From NCBI RefSeq assembly GCF_017301735.1, contig NZ_CP071090.1:186001-250000 (forward strand): DNA of 64,000 nucleotides, written 5' to 3'. Each line of letters starts with the position of its first letter. Positions within the stretch are counted from its first letter, which is position 1. Below are positions 15,506 through 24,496 of this stretch, in pieces. Under the pieces are notes generated by a model. The model saw only the letters and a program-made list of their open reading frames with translations. It was not told where the DNA came from and ran no database searches. A program made the position numbers and the translations under genes. Origin of the DNA: Pyxidicoccus parkwaysis (GTDB lineage: Bacteria > Myxococcota > Myxococcia > Myxococcales > Myxococcaceae).

Positions 15506-17616
15506 ATCCGGTACAACGTGCTGCGGGCGATGCCCAGCCGGCGAGCGGCCTGCGCCACGTTGCCACCACTGCGCGCGAGCGCGTCCTGGATGGCGTGGGC
15601 CTCCAGTTCTCGCAGCGCGCGTGGACCGGTCTCATCTGCCTGCGTGGGCGTGGGCTCTGCGGGCCGAAGTGCCTGGGCAACTCCGAGCGCAGGCCCCATT
15701 CCCAGGTCGGGCGGCAGCGCATCCACGTCGAGCACCGAAGCACCCGCGGCCCTCACGAGCGCGAGACGCAGCACCGTCTTCAACTCGCGCACGTTGCCGG
15801 GCCAGCGATGCGCGGAGAGGCGTGCGAGCGCGGCAGGGGACAACGAGGGCGGAACCTGTGCCGAGGACTCCGCCAGTCCATCCAGAATCGCCTGCGCCAG
15901 CTCTCCGAGGTCCGAGCGCTCGCGCAGCGGAGGCAGCCGCAACATGGCTCCCTGGAGGCGGTAGTAGAGGTCGGAGCGGAACGTGCCGGCCCGCACCGCC
16001 GCCTCGAGGTCCTTGCACGTGGCCCCGATGAGCCGGAAGCGCGAGTGCCGCACCCGCGACTCACCCACGCGCGAATAGCTCCCGTCCTCCAGCACGCGCA
16101 GCAGCAACACCTGGAGCGCGGGAGGCATCTCCGCGAGCTCATCGAGGAACAGCGTGCCACCATCCGCCGCCGCGAGCTTGCCGTCCGCGCCTCCCGAGCG
16201 TGCACCCGTGAAGGCACCCGGCGCATGGCCGAACAGCTCGCTCTCCAGCAGCGAGGGAGACAGCGCGCCACAGTTGACGGCGACGAAGGGGCCAGAGGCC
16301 ACCGCGCTCGCGGAGTGCAGGGCCCGTGCGAGGAGTTCCTTGCCGGTACCTGTCTCCGACAGCAGCAGCACCGGAAGCGCCGTCGGAGCGAAGCGCGCCG
16401 CCTCGCGCAGCGTGGCACAAAGGTGCGGGTCACTCCCCTTGAGCGCGGCCCAGGGGCCGTTCCCCGGGAGCGCGGTTCCTCTGCTCGGTGTCGCTGAGGC
16501 CCATGCGCCGCTTTCCGAGGTTGCGGCAACGTGTGGCCCGCGTCCCGGTGTCGCCGAGGTCCACGGTTCGCTTCCCGCGGTCGTCGGGCTCCATGCCCCG
16601 CTCTCTGGTGTCGCCGCGGTCGGTGCCTCCGCCGAACGTGTTCGCGACACGAGCGGCTCCAGCCTCACGAGCACCGCGAGCGTCGCGCCGCCGCCGCTCT
16701 CACCCACCGCCTCCGCATGGACCCGCCACGGCGTGCCCCGCTCGGAGGGCCGGACCTCCAGCGGTTCACCGCGCAGCGCCGCCGTCTTCAACTCCTGCCA
16801 CGACAGCCCGAGCACACCCATCGTGCTCGCGCCCGCTTCATCACCCAGCAGCACGCGCGCCGCACCGTTCGCATGCCGCACGCGCCCCGGCGCCTCGACG
16901 ATGAGCACCGGCCCATCCTCGCGAGCCAGCCGCGCTTCAATCCCACCGCGAGCCGCCACCGCCACGCGCGCCCAGGCCACTTCGCGCAGGCGGGCCTCGG
17001 CCGCGTACGCCATGCTCACCACCGCCACCAGCACGATGGGGTCCGCCGCGTTCGCGGGCCCCGTGACGTCGAGCACGCACACCAGTTCCCCGAACGGGTC
17101 ATGCACCGGCGCCGCGTAGCAGACGAGCCCATGGTGCCGCTGCGCATAGTGCGCCGGACCCACCACGGCCACCGACGACGACTCAGTCAGCGCGGTGCCG
17201 ATGGCATTGGTCCCCCGAGACGTCTCATCCCAGCGTGCACCCTCGATGAGGCGCACCGCGTCCGCATGGTCCCTGAAGTCCCCACCCGACGTGCGCGTGG
17301 CGAGGATGACGCCATCCGGGTCCGCGAGCAGCGCCACCCGTCCCGAAGGAAGAGGCGCCGCCGCGAGCACCTCCATCATTCCACCGAGCTCGTGCCACAC
17401 CGGCTCCAGCCGCGCGCGCCGCTCGATGAGGGCCTGATGTCCCACGCTGGGCCCTTCATCCGGCAGGCCCGTGCTCGGCGCGCCCAGCATGCGCGAGCGT
17501 TGCCAGCGCGCCAGGATGGGGTGCGGCTCCGAACGTGCACCGCCCTCGCGGTCGAGCGCACCGGCGAGGAACTGCTCCCAGAGGAGCGGGGAAGCGCTGA
17601 GCGTGAGCGTACCCAA
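15466..17616 (-). CDS. AcoR-type sigma-54-dependent transcriptional activator
   Basis: A 716-residue activator. The N-terminal part has the AcoR-like opening ([11 protein letters not shown]) and a GAF sensor domain (about 70-200). A PAS-like segment (about 235-330) follows, and then a 60-residue linker of decapeptide repeats. The AAA+ domain has Walker [11 protein letters not shown], the sigma-54 contact loop APGAFTGA, Walker B GTLFLDEL and arginine-finger region RSDLYYRL. A Fis-type helix-turn-helix ends the protein ([20 protein letters not shown]). All residues for sigma-54 activation are present. It lies directly upstream of the aldehyde dehydrogenase operon and is its likely regulator, sensing an aldehyde or alcohol. 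The start is a TTG at 17616 with a weak ribosome-binding site; in-frame TAA at 17628-17626 excludes a longer protein. Confidence 0.92.
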   Translation of the reverse strand: MGTLTLSASPLLWEQFLAGALDREGGARSEPHPILARWQRSRMLGAPSTGLPDEGPSVGHQALIERRARLEPVWHELGGMMEVLAAAPLPSGRVALLADPDGVILATRTSGGDFRDHADAVRLIEGARWDETSRGTNAIGTALTESSSVAVVGPAHYAQRHHGLVCYAAPVHDPFGELVCVLDVTGPANAADPIVLVAVVSMAYAAEARLREVAWARVAVAARGGIEARLAREDGPVLIVEAPGRVRHANGAARVLLGDEAGASTMGVLGLSWQELKTAALRGEPLEVRPSERGTPWRVHAEAVGESGGGATLAVLVRLEPLVSRTRSAEAPTAATPESGAWSPTTAGSEPWTSATPGRGPHVAATSESGAWASATPSRGTALPGNGPWAALKGSDPHLCATLREAARFAPTALPVLLLSETGTGKELLARALHSASAVASGPFVAVNCGALSPSLLESELFGHAPGAFTGARSGGADGKLAAADGGTLFLDELAEMPPALQVLLLRVLEDGSYSRVGESRVRHSRFRLIGATCKDLEAAVRAGTFRSDLYYRLQGAMLRLPPLRERSDLGELAQAILDGLAESSAQVPPSLSPAALARLSAHRWPGNVRELKTVLRLALVRAAGASVLDVDALPPDLGMGPALGVAQALRPAEPTPTQADETGPRALRELEAHAIQDALARSGGNVAQAARRLGIARSTLYRMVERFGLTLPPRS
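16486..16635 (-). repeat. 30-bp in-frame repeats in the activator linker
   Basis: About five degenerate 30-bp units encode decapeptides such as [20 protein letters not shown] and [10 protein letters not shown] between the PAS-like and AAA+ domains. Alternate units are the closest to each other (60-bp spacing at 16486, 16546 and 16606). Confidence 0.7.
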
Positions 17617-17704
17617 GAGGTTCCATTATGCCGCGAGCCCTCGCGCTTCCCGCAACCCGGGGCCCGCTGTGTTCACTGACGCAATGCGCCGTCTTGCATG
17701 GGCC

Positions 17705-18877
17705 TCAAGGCTTCGCGGGCGGTGCCCAGAGTCGCTCGGCAGGCAGCTCCAGCACGGAGGCCGCGGCCGCATGCAGTGACTCGGGCGCGAGGCGTCCCTC
17801 CCGCGCGGCGCGGCCCAGCCACTCCTGGATGACGCCACCGGTGCGCTCGAAGCCATCCGCCTTGAGGAGCCCATAGAGCCCGGCGGCCAGCACGTGCATG
17901 CCGTCGTCGGCGCGGCGCCACCGCTCGCGAGCCGGCACCGCGACACCGAGCCGCTCGTTGATGAGCTGCTCCAGCGCCTCGGCGGTGTCCTCGTCGAAGA
18001 GACCTTCGAGCGTGGTGTACCCGAAGCTCGGGTCATGGTCCGCGACGATGCGGGTGAGCAGCGGGTCGCGTTGCAGCACTTCCATCGCGGCGCGAATGGC
18101 TGGGTGCTCCACGTCGAAGGGCGGGTGCAGGATTTCGTGCGCCGCGTTCCGGATGACCAGCTCGTCGGAGTACGTCAGGTGCGTGAGGAACCGCTGGCCG
18201 ATGACCTTGATGCCGTGCGGCTTGGAGAAGTGCATCAGGTCGATGGCGATGTCTTCTTCGAGCTTCCGGCCCAGCAGCCGCTCCTGCTCGGCGATGACGT
18301 CGACTCCGGCCAGTCGCTGTCGCAGCGCCGCTGCCCGTTGCTCCACCTGGGCTCCAATCACATCCCGGCGGAACCTGGGGAAGCCGGCGACCTCCAGCGC
18401 TTCGAGCACGCGCGTCAGTGCAGGTCGAGCCGTCAGGACCCAGTCCCACGCCGGAGCGTCCCAGTAGGGGCTGGCGCGGAAGCCCGGAAGCAGTTGTGTC
18501 TCGGCGTTGGCGAGCGCACCGCGCAGGTCCGCGAGCGTCGCCGTGGGCCCGGCGGAGAACACCAGACAGAGGAATGGCCCCATCAACCGGTCCTGCTCCT
18601 TCGACGAGGCCATGAGCTGCTGGAGCGTGGTGACGGCGTTGGCGGAGAAGCCGGGGGAGAACCTCGCCAGCTCGTCCGCGTAATAGCGCGCGTAGAAGGC
18701 ATCACCGGACAGGGCATTGAGGAAGCACAGCGCGTCCATGCCCTCGGAGCCGGCAATTCTCCATCGGGTACGGAACGTGGAAGCGGACGCGGGAGCGCGC
18801 GTGCCGTGAGAGGCGCAGCCCACCAGGGAGGCGAGCGGAAGGGCGAGCAGGGCGGACAGGAGGTCGCGACGATTCAT
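17705..18877 (-). CDS. lipoprotein with HExxH metallopeptidase-like motif
   Basis: A 390-residue lipoprotein. ATG at 18877 has GAGGC close upstream; the signal peptide MNRRDLLSALLALPLASLVG carries an RR pair and ends at a lipobox (LVGCAS). The mature domain is mainly helical. A possible zinc-peptidase motif, NAAHEILHPP (HExxH), lies about two-thirds along, with acidic residues following (EHPAIRA, DEDTAEALE) that might supply the third ligand. No family name could be assigned. It starts 18 bases after the AraC-type gene on the same strand and may be co-transcribed with it. Confidence 0.75.
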   Translation of the reverse strand: MNRRDLLSALLALPLASLVGCASHGTRAPASASTFRTRWRIAGSEGMDALCFLNALSGDAFYARYYADELARFSPGFSANAVTTLQQLMASSKEQDRLMGPFLCLVFSAGPTATLADLRGALANAETQLLPGFRASPYWDAPAWDWVLTARPALTRVLEALEVAGFPRFRRDVIGAQVEQRAAALRQRLAGVDVIAEQERLLGRKLEEDIAIDLMHFSKPHGIKVIGQRFLTHLTYSDELVIRNAAHEILHPPFDVEHPAIRAAMEVLQRDPLLTRIVADHDPSFGYTTLEGLFDEDTAEALEQLINERLGVAVPARERWRRADDGMHVLAAGLYGLLKADGFERTGGVIQEWLGRAAREGRLAPESLHAAAASVLELPAERLWAPPAKP

Positions 18878-18895
18878 GCGCCTCGGATGTAGCGC

Positions 18896-19627
18896 CTATC
18901 GCCGGGGCATTCTTGAAGCCAGTTGACCCTCGGCAATGGGAGCGCGCCGCAGCGTTGCAGGTGTCCTCCCCGTGAGCGCGACCACGTCGCGAGTCATGTG
19001 AGCCTGGTCGCTGAAGCCCAGCTCCAAGGCGACCTGCGCGAGCGGCAGCGTCGAGCGGGTAATCCGCTGCAAGGCCTGGAGCGCACGTACCTCCGCCCGG
19101 AAGCGCTTGGGTGAGACGCCATAGGCGCGCTTGAAGCCACGGGCCACCGTCTCCACCGCGAGGCCCGTCGCATCCGCCCAGTCCGTCAGCCCCAGCGAGG
19201 GATTGTCGCGCAGCGCGGCGGCGAGCAGGTCCGGCCAGTCCCCCGGGCCGGAGAGGGGCGCCATCAGCGACGAGGCCACGAGGTCCGCCGCGGCCCTCGC
19301 GTCCTTCTCGGCCGTGCGCACCACGAAGTCCACGTCGTGCAGCAGTCCCGCGGGGAGTGCCGGTGCCGAAGTCGGAAGCGGCAGGTTGAGGACGACGGCG
19401 CCGGTGGTGTCGAAGTGGTTCGCATGCGCCTCGAAGGCGCGGTGGAAGACCACGGAGCCCGCACGCAGCCGGAAGCGGCCGGAGTCTCCCGCCTCGACAT
19501 AGCCACCCGAGAGGATGACCGTCGCATACCCCGTCACATGCCGGTGGCGCTCCAGCCGGGTCGCCGCCGGGAAGCGCTGCCGTGTTGGCGGTTCCGTGGA
19601 GGTCTTCAGCTCGGACGTCGCGCCCAT
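18896..19627 (-). CDS. AraC-family transcriptional regulator
   Basis: A regulator of about 243 residues. The N-terminal half is a cupin-like sensing domain (RFRLRAGSVVFHRAFEAHANH). The C-terminal half holds the two AraC helix-turn-helix motifs (LTDWADATGLAVETVARGFKRAYG and ALELGFSDQAHMTRDVVALTG in pieces). The start at 19627 gives the usual family length. A longer frame opens at 19792 or 19819, but it would consume the divergent promoter region of the MFS gene. No good ribosome-binding site decides between them. It probably controls the divergent MFS transporter, itself, and perhaps the lipoprotein gene downstream. Confidence 0.82.
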   Translation of the reverse strand: MGATSELKTSTEPPTRQRFPAATRLERHRHVTGYATVILSGGYVEAGDSGRFRLRAGSVVFHRAFEAHANHFDTTGAVVLNLPLPTSAPALPAGLLHDVDFVVRTAEKDARAAADLVASSLMAPLSGPGDWPDLLAAALRDNPSLGLTDWADATGLAVETVARGFKRAYGVSPKRFRAEVRALQALQRITRSTLPLAQVALELGFSDQAHMTRDVVALTGRTPATLRRAPIAEGQLASRMPRR

Positions 19628-19819
19628 GGGAGGCCGATTGAACCACGGGTGGCCGGTCTCGCGCCCCGGAGACTCGGGAGCCGGCGGCAATCGTTCCGAT
19701 GTGCAACCCAGTGACAGGACCTTTCTGAGGACTCCAGCTCGTGATGAGAGGCGCTGGAGCAGCCACTCCCGCTCGTCTACGGTGTGCGCCATTCCAGCGG
19801 TGAACCCGAGGTGACGCAC

Positions 19820-21109
19820 ATGACGGCCCCAGCCGGGGAGGATGGAGCCGAGACGCGCGCCTCGCGCTTGCTGTTGCGCAACCGCCCGTTCCGCTCGCTG
19901 TGGACGGCGCGAGTCATCTCCTTCACGGGAGACTCACTCAGCCTCGTGGCGCTGATGCTCCACGTCGCCGGCACCACCGGTCAGGCGCTCGCGGTGTCGC
20001 TGTTGCTGCTCGTCGGAGACTTCGCTCCCGCGCTGCTGGGCCCCCTAACTGGAGCCATCAGCGACCGGTTCGAGCTCAAGCGGGTGATGGTGGTCTGCGA
20101 GCTCATCCAGGGCGTGCTCCTGCTGACGCTCGCGCTCGTCCTTCCGCCGCTGCCAGTGTTGCTGGTCCTGGTGGGACTGCGCTCGGTGGCCGGACACGTC
20201 TTCCAGCCCGCGTCCCGCTCCGCCGTGCCGGCGCTGGTGAAGGAACGCGAGTTGGAGGTCGCGAACTCCACCCTCGGCTTTGGCACCAACGCCGCCGAAG
20301 CGCTGGGCCCGCTCGTGGCCGCGGCGCTGCTGCCGTTCGTGGGTATCCAGGGCGTGCTCCTCATCGACGCCGCGTCGTTCTTCGTCTCCGCGCTCCTGCT
20401 GGTCTCCGTGCCTTCACTGCCTCCAGCTCCGAGCGAATCGCACGGCCCGGCGCCGTCGCTCTTGCGGCAGGCGAGGCTGGGCCTGGGCTACCTCTGGAGC
20501 ACTCCCGCCGTCCGCGTCATTGCGCTGGGCTTCTGTGCCGTCGTCGCGTTCAACGGCGTCGATGACGTGGCGTTGGTGGTGTTGGCGAAGGACACCTTCC
20601 ACGCGGGGGACTCGGCGGTGGGACTGCTGCTGGGCGCGGTGGGCGTCGGGCTGGTGTGCGGCTACGGGCTGCTGGCGCGCTACGGCGCGCTCGCGTCGAT
20701 GCCGCTGTTGCTCATCCTCGGCTTCGCGGTGAGCAGCGTGGGCAATCTGCTCACGGGCCTGGCCTGGGCCGTCTCCGCCGCGCTCGCGATGCAGACGGTG
20801 CGGGGGCTCGGCATCGCCGCGATGGACGTGGCCAGCAACACGCTGCTTCAGCGTGTGGTGCCACCAGGGATGCTCGGCCGCGTCTTCGGCAACCTCTACG
20901 GCGCGATTGGCGTGGCCGCCGCTGTGTCGTATCTCGGTGGCGGCCTGCTGCTGGATGCCACGTCGGCTCCGGTGACGCTGATGGTCGCCGGAGCCGGAGG
21001 CACGCTGGCCACGGTCGTGGTGGCGCTCACGCTGCCGGGCGCCCTGCGCAGGAGCCTGGCAGCGCGAGACGCGGGAGCCGCCGAGGTCAGACGAGCCGCT
21101 TCCCCCTGA
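19820..21109 (+). CDS. MFS exporter (MFS_3 / drug efflux type)
   Basis: A 429-residue major facilitator with 12 predicted membrane segments. The N-terminal cytoplasmic RNRPFRSLWTARVISFTGD and loop-2 signature GAISDRFELKRVMV are typical of the MFS_3 group, which includes enterobactin and macrolide exporters. ATG at 19820 has GAGGTGA five bases upstream; a shorter-RBS ATG lies at 19784. It is transcribed divergently from an AraC-type regulator. The last 23 bases overlap the convergent SnoaL-like gene. The export substrate is unknown. Confidence 0.88.
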   Translation: MTAPAGEDGAETRASRLLLRNRPFRSLWTARVISFTGDSLSLVALMLHVAGTTGQALAVSLLLLVGDFAPALLGPLTGAISDRFELKRVMVVCELIQGVLLLTLALVLPPLPVLLVLVGLRSVAGHVFQPASRSAVPALVKERELEVANSTLGFGTNAAEALGPLVAAALLPFVGIQGVLLIDAASFFVSALLLVSVPSLPPAPSESHGPAPSLLRQARLGLGYLWSTPAVRVIALGFCAVVAFNGVDDVALVVLAKDTFHAGDSAVGLLLGAVGVGLVCGYGLLARYGALASMPLLLILGFAVSSVGNLLTGLAWAVSAALAMQTVRGLGIAAMDVASNTLLQRVVPPGMLGRVFGNLYGAIGVAAAVSYLGGGLLLDATSAPVTLMVAGAGGTLATVVVALTLPGALRRSLAARDAGAAEVRRAASP

Positions 21110-21581
21110 CGAACTCCGCGCCCAGCAGATTGCCGCGATGGTGGATGGGGTCCAGCAGCACCTTGCGAATCTTCCAGCCCTCGGAGGTCTTCTCCACGTC
21201 GTGCGTGTAGCGGATGACGAGCGTCCACTCCTGGGGCACGCCGTTCAGCGAGAAGAAGTGGCCGACGTCGGCGTACGCCATCACCTGGGCCTCGGTGGCG
21301 TTCTTGAAGTGCGTCCGCACCGTGTTGGCCGTGGCGTGCTGGACGCGGGTGTACGGGGCCAGGGCGTCACTGCCCAGCTTGCCCATCTCTTCACGGGCGA
21401 GGGTGATGGGCTCTCCGCCGAAGAGCCGGGTGTAGTCCGCCACCAGCTTGGGCGTGAAGCAGTTCACCCAGCGGCTCCAGTCGCCGGTGTCCTTGCCGAA
21501 GTCGATGGCCTGCCCGTACTCCGCCACCAACTCCTGAACGGCAATCCAGTCCAGCACGTACTGCAGGTCCTGACCCTTCAT
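21087..21581 (-). CDS. SnoaL/NTF2-like fold protein
   Basis: A 164-residue single-domain protein with the cone-shaped NTF2/SnoaL_4 pattern: helix LDWIAVQELVAEYGQAID, WSRWVNCFTPKLVADYT, then strands TVRTHFKNATEAQVMAYADV and TLVIRYTHDVEKTSEGWKIRKV. ATG at 21581 is preceded by GGGAGGTG seven bases away. Such proteins are isomerases, dehydratases, hydroxylases or ligand binders; no catalytic set can be assigned here. It overlaps the MFS gene convergently by 23 bases, so it is an independent unit. Confidence 0.85.
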   Translation of the reverse strand: MKGQDLQYVLDWIAVQELVAEYGQAIDFGKDTGDWSRWVNCFTPKLVADYTRLFGGEPITLAREEMGKLGSDALAPYTRVQHATANTVRTHFKNATEAQVMAYADVGHFFSLNGVPQEWTLVIRYTHDVEKTSEGWKIRKVLLDPIHHRGNLLGAEFVRGKRLV

Positions 21582-21631
21582 GTCGGTACACCTCCCGTGA
21601 GGAGCCCGGAGCTTCCGACGAATGAGGGGCG

Positions 21632-22522
21632 CTACGAAAGGGGAGGGGGCCGCATGGACACCGCTGTAACAGGAGCAACCCGGTTCCAGTGCTCCCGGAT
21701 GCGCGGGAAGACAGCGCGGAAGAGGGCGAACCACAGCACGCCCGCGAGCACGTCCACGGCATAGTGGTAGCGCAGCACCAGCGTGGACCACACGATGGCG
21801 ATGGCTACGGGAAGCAGCGCCCGGAAGCGGCGCGGATGCCCGAGCCGGTCATGCTCCAGCAGCACGAGCGTGATGTACGTGTGCAGGCTCGGGAAGATGT
21901 CGTAGGCGGACGAGCCGCCCGCCACCACCGCCGCGTTCAGCGAAGTGAGCCAGCCACCTTCAATGGGCACGCGGAACAGCGAGGGCCAAGCCACCGAGGG
22001 CCCGAGTCCGGGCACGAGGTAGTAACCCGCGATGCCTGGCACGTACGCGGAGAATACGTGGACGAAGAACCGCTCCGCCCGCGCGCGGGGGCCGATGACG
22101 GCCCACGCCATCGCCAGGTGCAGGTACGCGTGGAACGCGAGGTAGCCCGCGCTGAACACGTCATTCACCCACGGCCGGCTCCAGCGCTGGAACCACACTG
22201 CCGGCGTGACGCCGAACAGTCGCTCGTCCAGGGCGAGCAACGCCACGTCGTACGAAGGCAGCCCGAGCGCGGGCACCGTGTGTTTCACGGACGAGTAGAA
22301 GAAGAACGTCGCCGCATACGCGAGCAGCAACCGCACGCGGAACACATGCGCGAAGCCGTCCAACCGGGCGAGCAGCACCACTCCGGCCACGAACAACACC
22401 GTGGCTCCGAGCACCTGCCCGGTGATGGGCGCACCGAAGCCCGCGACGAGCACGAGCGCCAGCGAGAGGGCCGCGCCGAAGCCCGTGAGCAGCACCTCGT
22501 GCAGGTACGGCCGCTCAGACAT
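21632..22522 (-). CDS. PAP2-superfamily membrane phosphatase / phosphotransferase
   Basis: A 296-residue membrane protein with six or more hydrophobic segments. The PAP2 active-site motifs are visible as FPSLHTY (motif 2, catalytic His) and RYHYAVDVLAG (motif 3); motif 1 is the weak form of the PAP2_3 (Aur1/inositolphosphotransferase-like) group. Such enzymes dephosphorylate or exchange phosphate-linked lipid head groups in the membrane. Its ATG overlaps the end of the desaturase gene by eight bases (ATGTCTGA), so the pair is coupled and probably acts on membrane lipid. Confidence 0.85.
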   Translation of the reverse strand: MSERPYLHEVLLTGFGAALSLALVLVAGFGAPITGQVLGATVLFVAGVVLLARLDGFAHVFRVRLLLAYAATFFFYSSVKHTVPALGLPSYDVALLALDERLFGVTPAVWFQRWSRPWVNDVFSAGYLAFHAYLHLAMAWAVIGPRARAERFFVHVFSAYVPGIAGYYLVPGLGPSVAWPSLFRVPIEGGWLTSLNAAVVAGGSSAYDIFPSLHTYITLVLLEHDRLGHPRRFRALLPVAIAIVWSTLVLRYHYAVDVLAGVLWFALFRAVFPRIREHWNRVAPVTAVSMRPPPLS

Positions 22523-23474
22523 CCGGCGTGGCGCTCCTCGCCGCGCGCACGAGCGAGCCGCTGAGTACGCCGCGCACGAACGAGAAGTAGGACGGGATGA
22601 AGGGCGCTCCCTGGGCCAGCAGTTCCGCGCGCAGCGTGCGGTGCAATTCGGGGAGGTTGTACCAGGGCACGCGCGGGTACAGATGGTGCTCGAGGTGGTA
22701 GTTCTCGTTGCACATGAAGAAGCGCGTCACCGGGTTGGACAGGATGGTGCGCGAGCCACGGACCGGATGGTTGCTCTCGGGGAGGAACGTGTGCTGGCTC
22801 ATGCCCCGGATGTTCACCAGCGTGTTGATGACCAGCATGGGCATCACCCACGCGTGGAGCAGCACCGTTCCGGGCACGAAGGCCCCGGCGAGCACGGCGG
22901 CCACCGCGAGCAGCGCCACCTCCAGTTCAATCCACCGGCGCTCGGAGGATGTTCCGTGCCGCCAGCCCAGGATGGGAATCATCGTGATGTAGGCCGGGTA
23001 GCCGAGCAGCAGCCGCCCCACGTGCATCGCCAGCTCCAGCCAGCGGCGTCCGGTGTAGTTGCCGTAGTGGTCCGGGTCCTTCCCTCCGCCGAGGTCCACG
23101 TGGTGCCGCAGGTGGAGCACCTTGTACGCCGCGAAGTTCTGCAGCACGGGCAGCGCGCACAGCATGCCTCCGAGCCGGTTGAGCCACCTGCGCCGCGACA
23201 GGCTGCCGTGCACCGCCTCGTGGGTGAACAGGCTGATGCCATGCAGGGACGCCGCGGCGGCGAGGTACAGCACCGCGCGAGCAAGCCACGCGGGTGCCGA
23301 AGTCTCCGCCGAGAGTCGGACGGACAGCACCGCCGCGACGAGGTACAGCGCCAGGAAGGTCAGGAGCCGGGGAAGGTGCCTGGCGTCGACCTGCTCCAGC
23401 GTGCGCAACCGGGCGGGTGTGAGGGACTCTGTCTGCGGCGGCATGGGCTGGTCCGGTGCGGACGAAGATGCCAT
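22515..23474 (-). CDS. membrane fatty acid desaturase
   Basis: About 319 residues with four or more membrane segments and the three His boxes of the membrane di-iron desaturase/hydroxylase family: HEAVH, HLRHH and NYHLEHHLYP. It introduces a double bond or hydroxyl into a lipid acyl chain in the membrane. The start is uncertain: ATG at 23474 is chosen, with 23444 as an alternative, and neither has a strong ribosome-binding site. It is divergent from the DUF3419 gene with under 80 bases between them, and it is coupled to the PAP2 gene behind it. Confidence 0.92.
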   Translation of the reverse strand: MASSSAPDQPMPPQTESLTPARLRTLEQVDARHLPRLLTFLALYLVAAVLSVRLSAETSAPAWLARAVLYLAAAASLHGISLFTHEAVHGSLSRRRWLNRLGGMLCALPVLQNFAAYKVLHLRHHVDLGGGKDPDHYGNYTGRRWLELAMHVGRLLLGYPAYITMIPILGWRHGTSSERRWIELEVALLAVAAVLAGAFVPGTVLLHAWVMPMLVINTLVNIRGMSQHTFLPESNHPVRGSRTILSNPVTRFFMCNENYHLEHHLYPRVPWYNLPELHRTLRAELLAQGAPFIPSYFSFVRGVLSGSLVRAARSATPDV

Positions 23475-23521
23475 ACAGTTGGCGTTTCCGTCGACGCCAC
23501 CTCTCGCCGCCGTGCCTGCCC

Positions 23522-24496
23522 GTGAGCTCAACACCGCACCGACTGAAGTTCGCCGTCGTTCGAGAAGACCCCGAGCTGGAATTGGCGCTCGTCGAGCGCA
23601 CGCGGGCTCGGGCCGTGCTCACGGTGGCGTCCGGTGGCTGCACCCTTCTCACCCTCGCGCGGCGTCACCCCCAACTGGAGCTGGTCGGCTTCGACTTCAA
23701 CCCGCGCCAGCTCGCGCACGTGCGTGAGAAGGCGGGTGCGCTCGGCTCCGTGCCGCTGGTGCGCTTCAACGTGGGCAGCGCGGACCCCGCGGGCGTGAAT
23801 CAGCGCGGCGAGTTCGAGGGCCTCTTCCGCACGCTCCGCCGCTTCATCGAGGAGTTCGTCGCGCCCGCGCGCGAGTTGGCGGCGTTCTTCGCGCCGGCCA
23901 CGCCGGACACGGAGCGACGCGCGCTGCTCGCCCGCTGGTTCGCTTCGCCGTACTGGCCGGTGGCGTTCGAGCTCGCGCTCGCGGTGCCCTTCCTCCATGC
24001 GATGTTCGGCCCGGCGGCGACGCAGCACGCGGCGCCCGGCTCATATCCCGGCTACTTCCAGTCCGTCTTCGAGCGGGGCCTGCGCCGCGAGGACGCCCCG
24101 CGCAATCCGTTCCTCCAGCACGTGCTGCTGGGCTACTACGAGTTGGCGGACGCACCGGAGTACGTGCGCGCGGGCCGGCCCGTGCCTCTCACGCTGGTGG
24201 AGGGCTCGCTGCCGGACGTCCCCGGGCTGGGGCGCTTCGACGTCATCTCGCTGTCCAACATCTTCGACTGGTCGGATGACGCGCTCGTCGCGAGCTGGGC
24301 GGGGCTGCTCTCCCGTGAGGCTCGGCCGGGCTGTGCGGTGCTCCTCCGGCAGCTCAACAACCAGCGCAACCTGCGGCGCTTCTTCGAGCCGGCCTTCTCG
24401 TTCGACGATGCGCTCGGAGCGGAGCTGCTCGCGAAGGACCGCAGCCTCTTCTACGAACGCATCGAGGTCGGTTTCCGCAAGGCCCCGGGCAGATGA
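23522..24496 (+). CDS. DUF3419 / BtaA-like 3-amino-3-carboxypropyltransferase
   Basis: A SAM-dependent transferase of the DUF3419 family, about 324 residues. The family includes BtaA, which moves the 3-amino-3-carboxypropyl group of SAM to diacylglycerol in betaine-lipid synthesis. The SAM-site motif VLTVASGGCTLLTLA, followed by VGFDFNPRQL, matches the family. The C-terminal segment DVISLSNIFDWSDD and the arginine strand VLLRQLNNQRNL are also typical. The start is a GTG at 23522 without a clear ribosome-binding site; the frame can extend to 23456. Its stop overlaps the GNAT gene by four bases (ATGA). The acceptor molecule is not known. Confidence 0.82.
   Translation: MSSTPHRLKFAVVREDPELELALVERTRARAVLTVASGGCTLLTLARRHPQLELVGFDFNPRQLAHVREKAGALGSVPLVRFNVGSADPAGVNQRGEFEGLFRTLRRFIEEFVAPARELAAFFAPATPDTERRALLARWFASPYWPVAFELALAVPFLHAMFGPAATQHAAPGSYPGYFQSVFERGLRREDAPRNPFLQHVLLGYYELADAPEYVRAGRPVPLTLVEGSLPDVPGLGRFDVISLSNIFDWSDDALVASWAGLLSREARPGCAVLLRQLNNQRNLRRFFEPAFSFDDALGAELLAKDRSLFYERIEVGFRKAPGR

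Noticed and set aside
13726-16497. 923-codon plus-strand open frame
   Set aside because: It is antisense to the aldehyde dehydrogenase and activator genes. GC-rich third positions keep the opposite strand open; its composition (Ala/Arg/Glu/Val blocks, no motifs) is typical of shadow frames.
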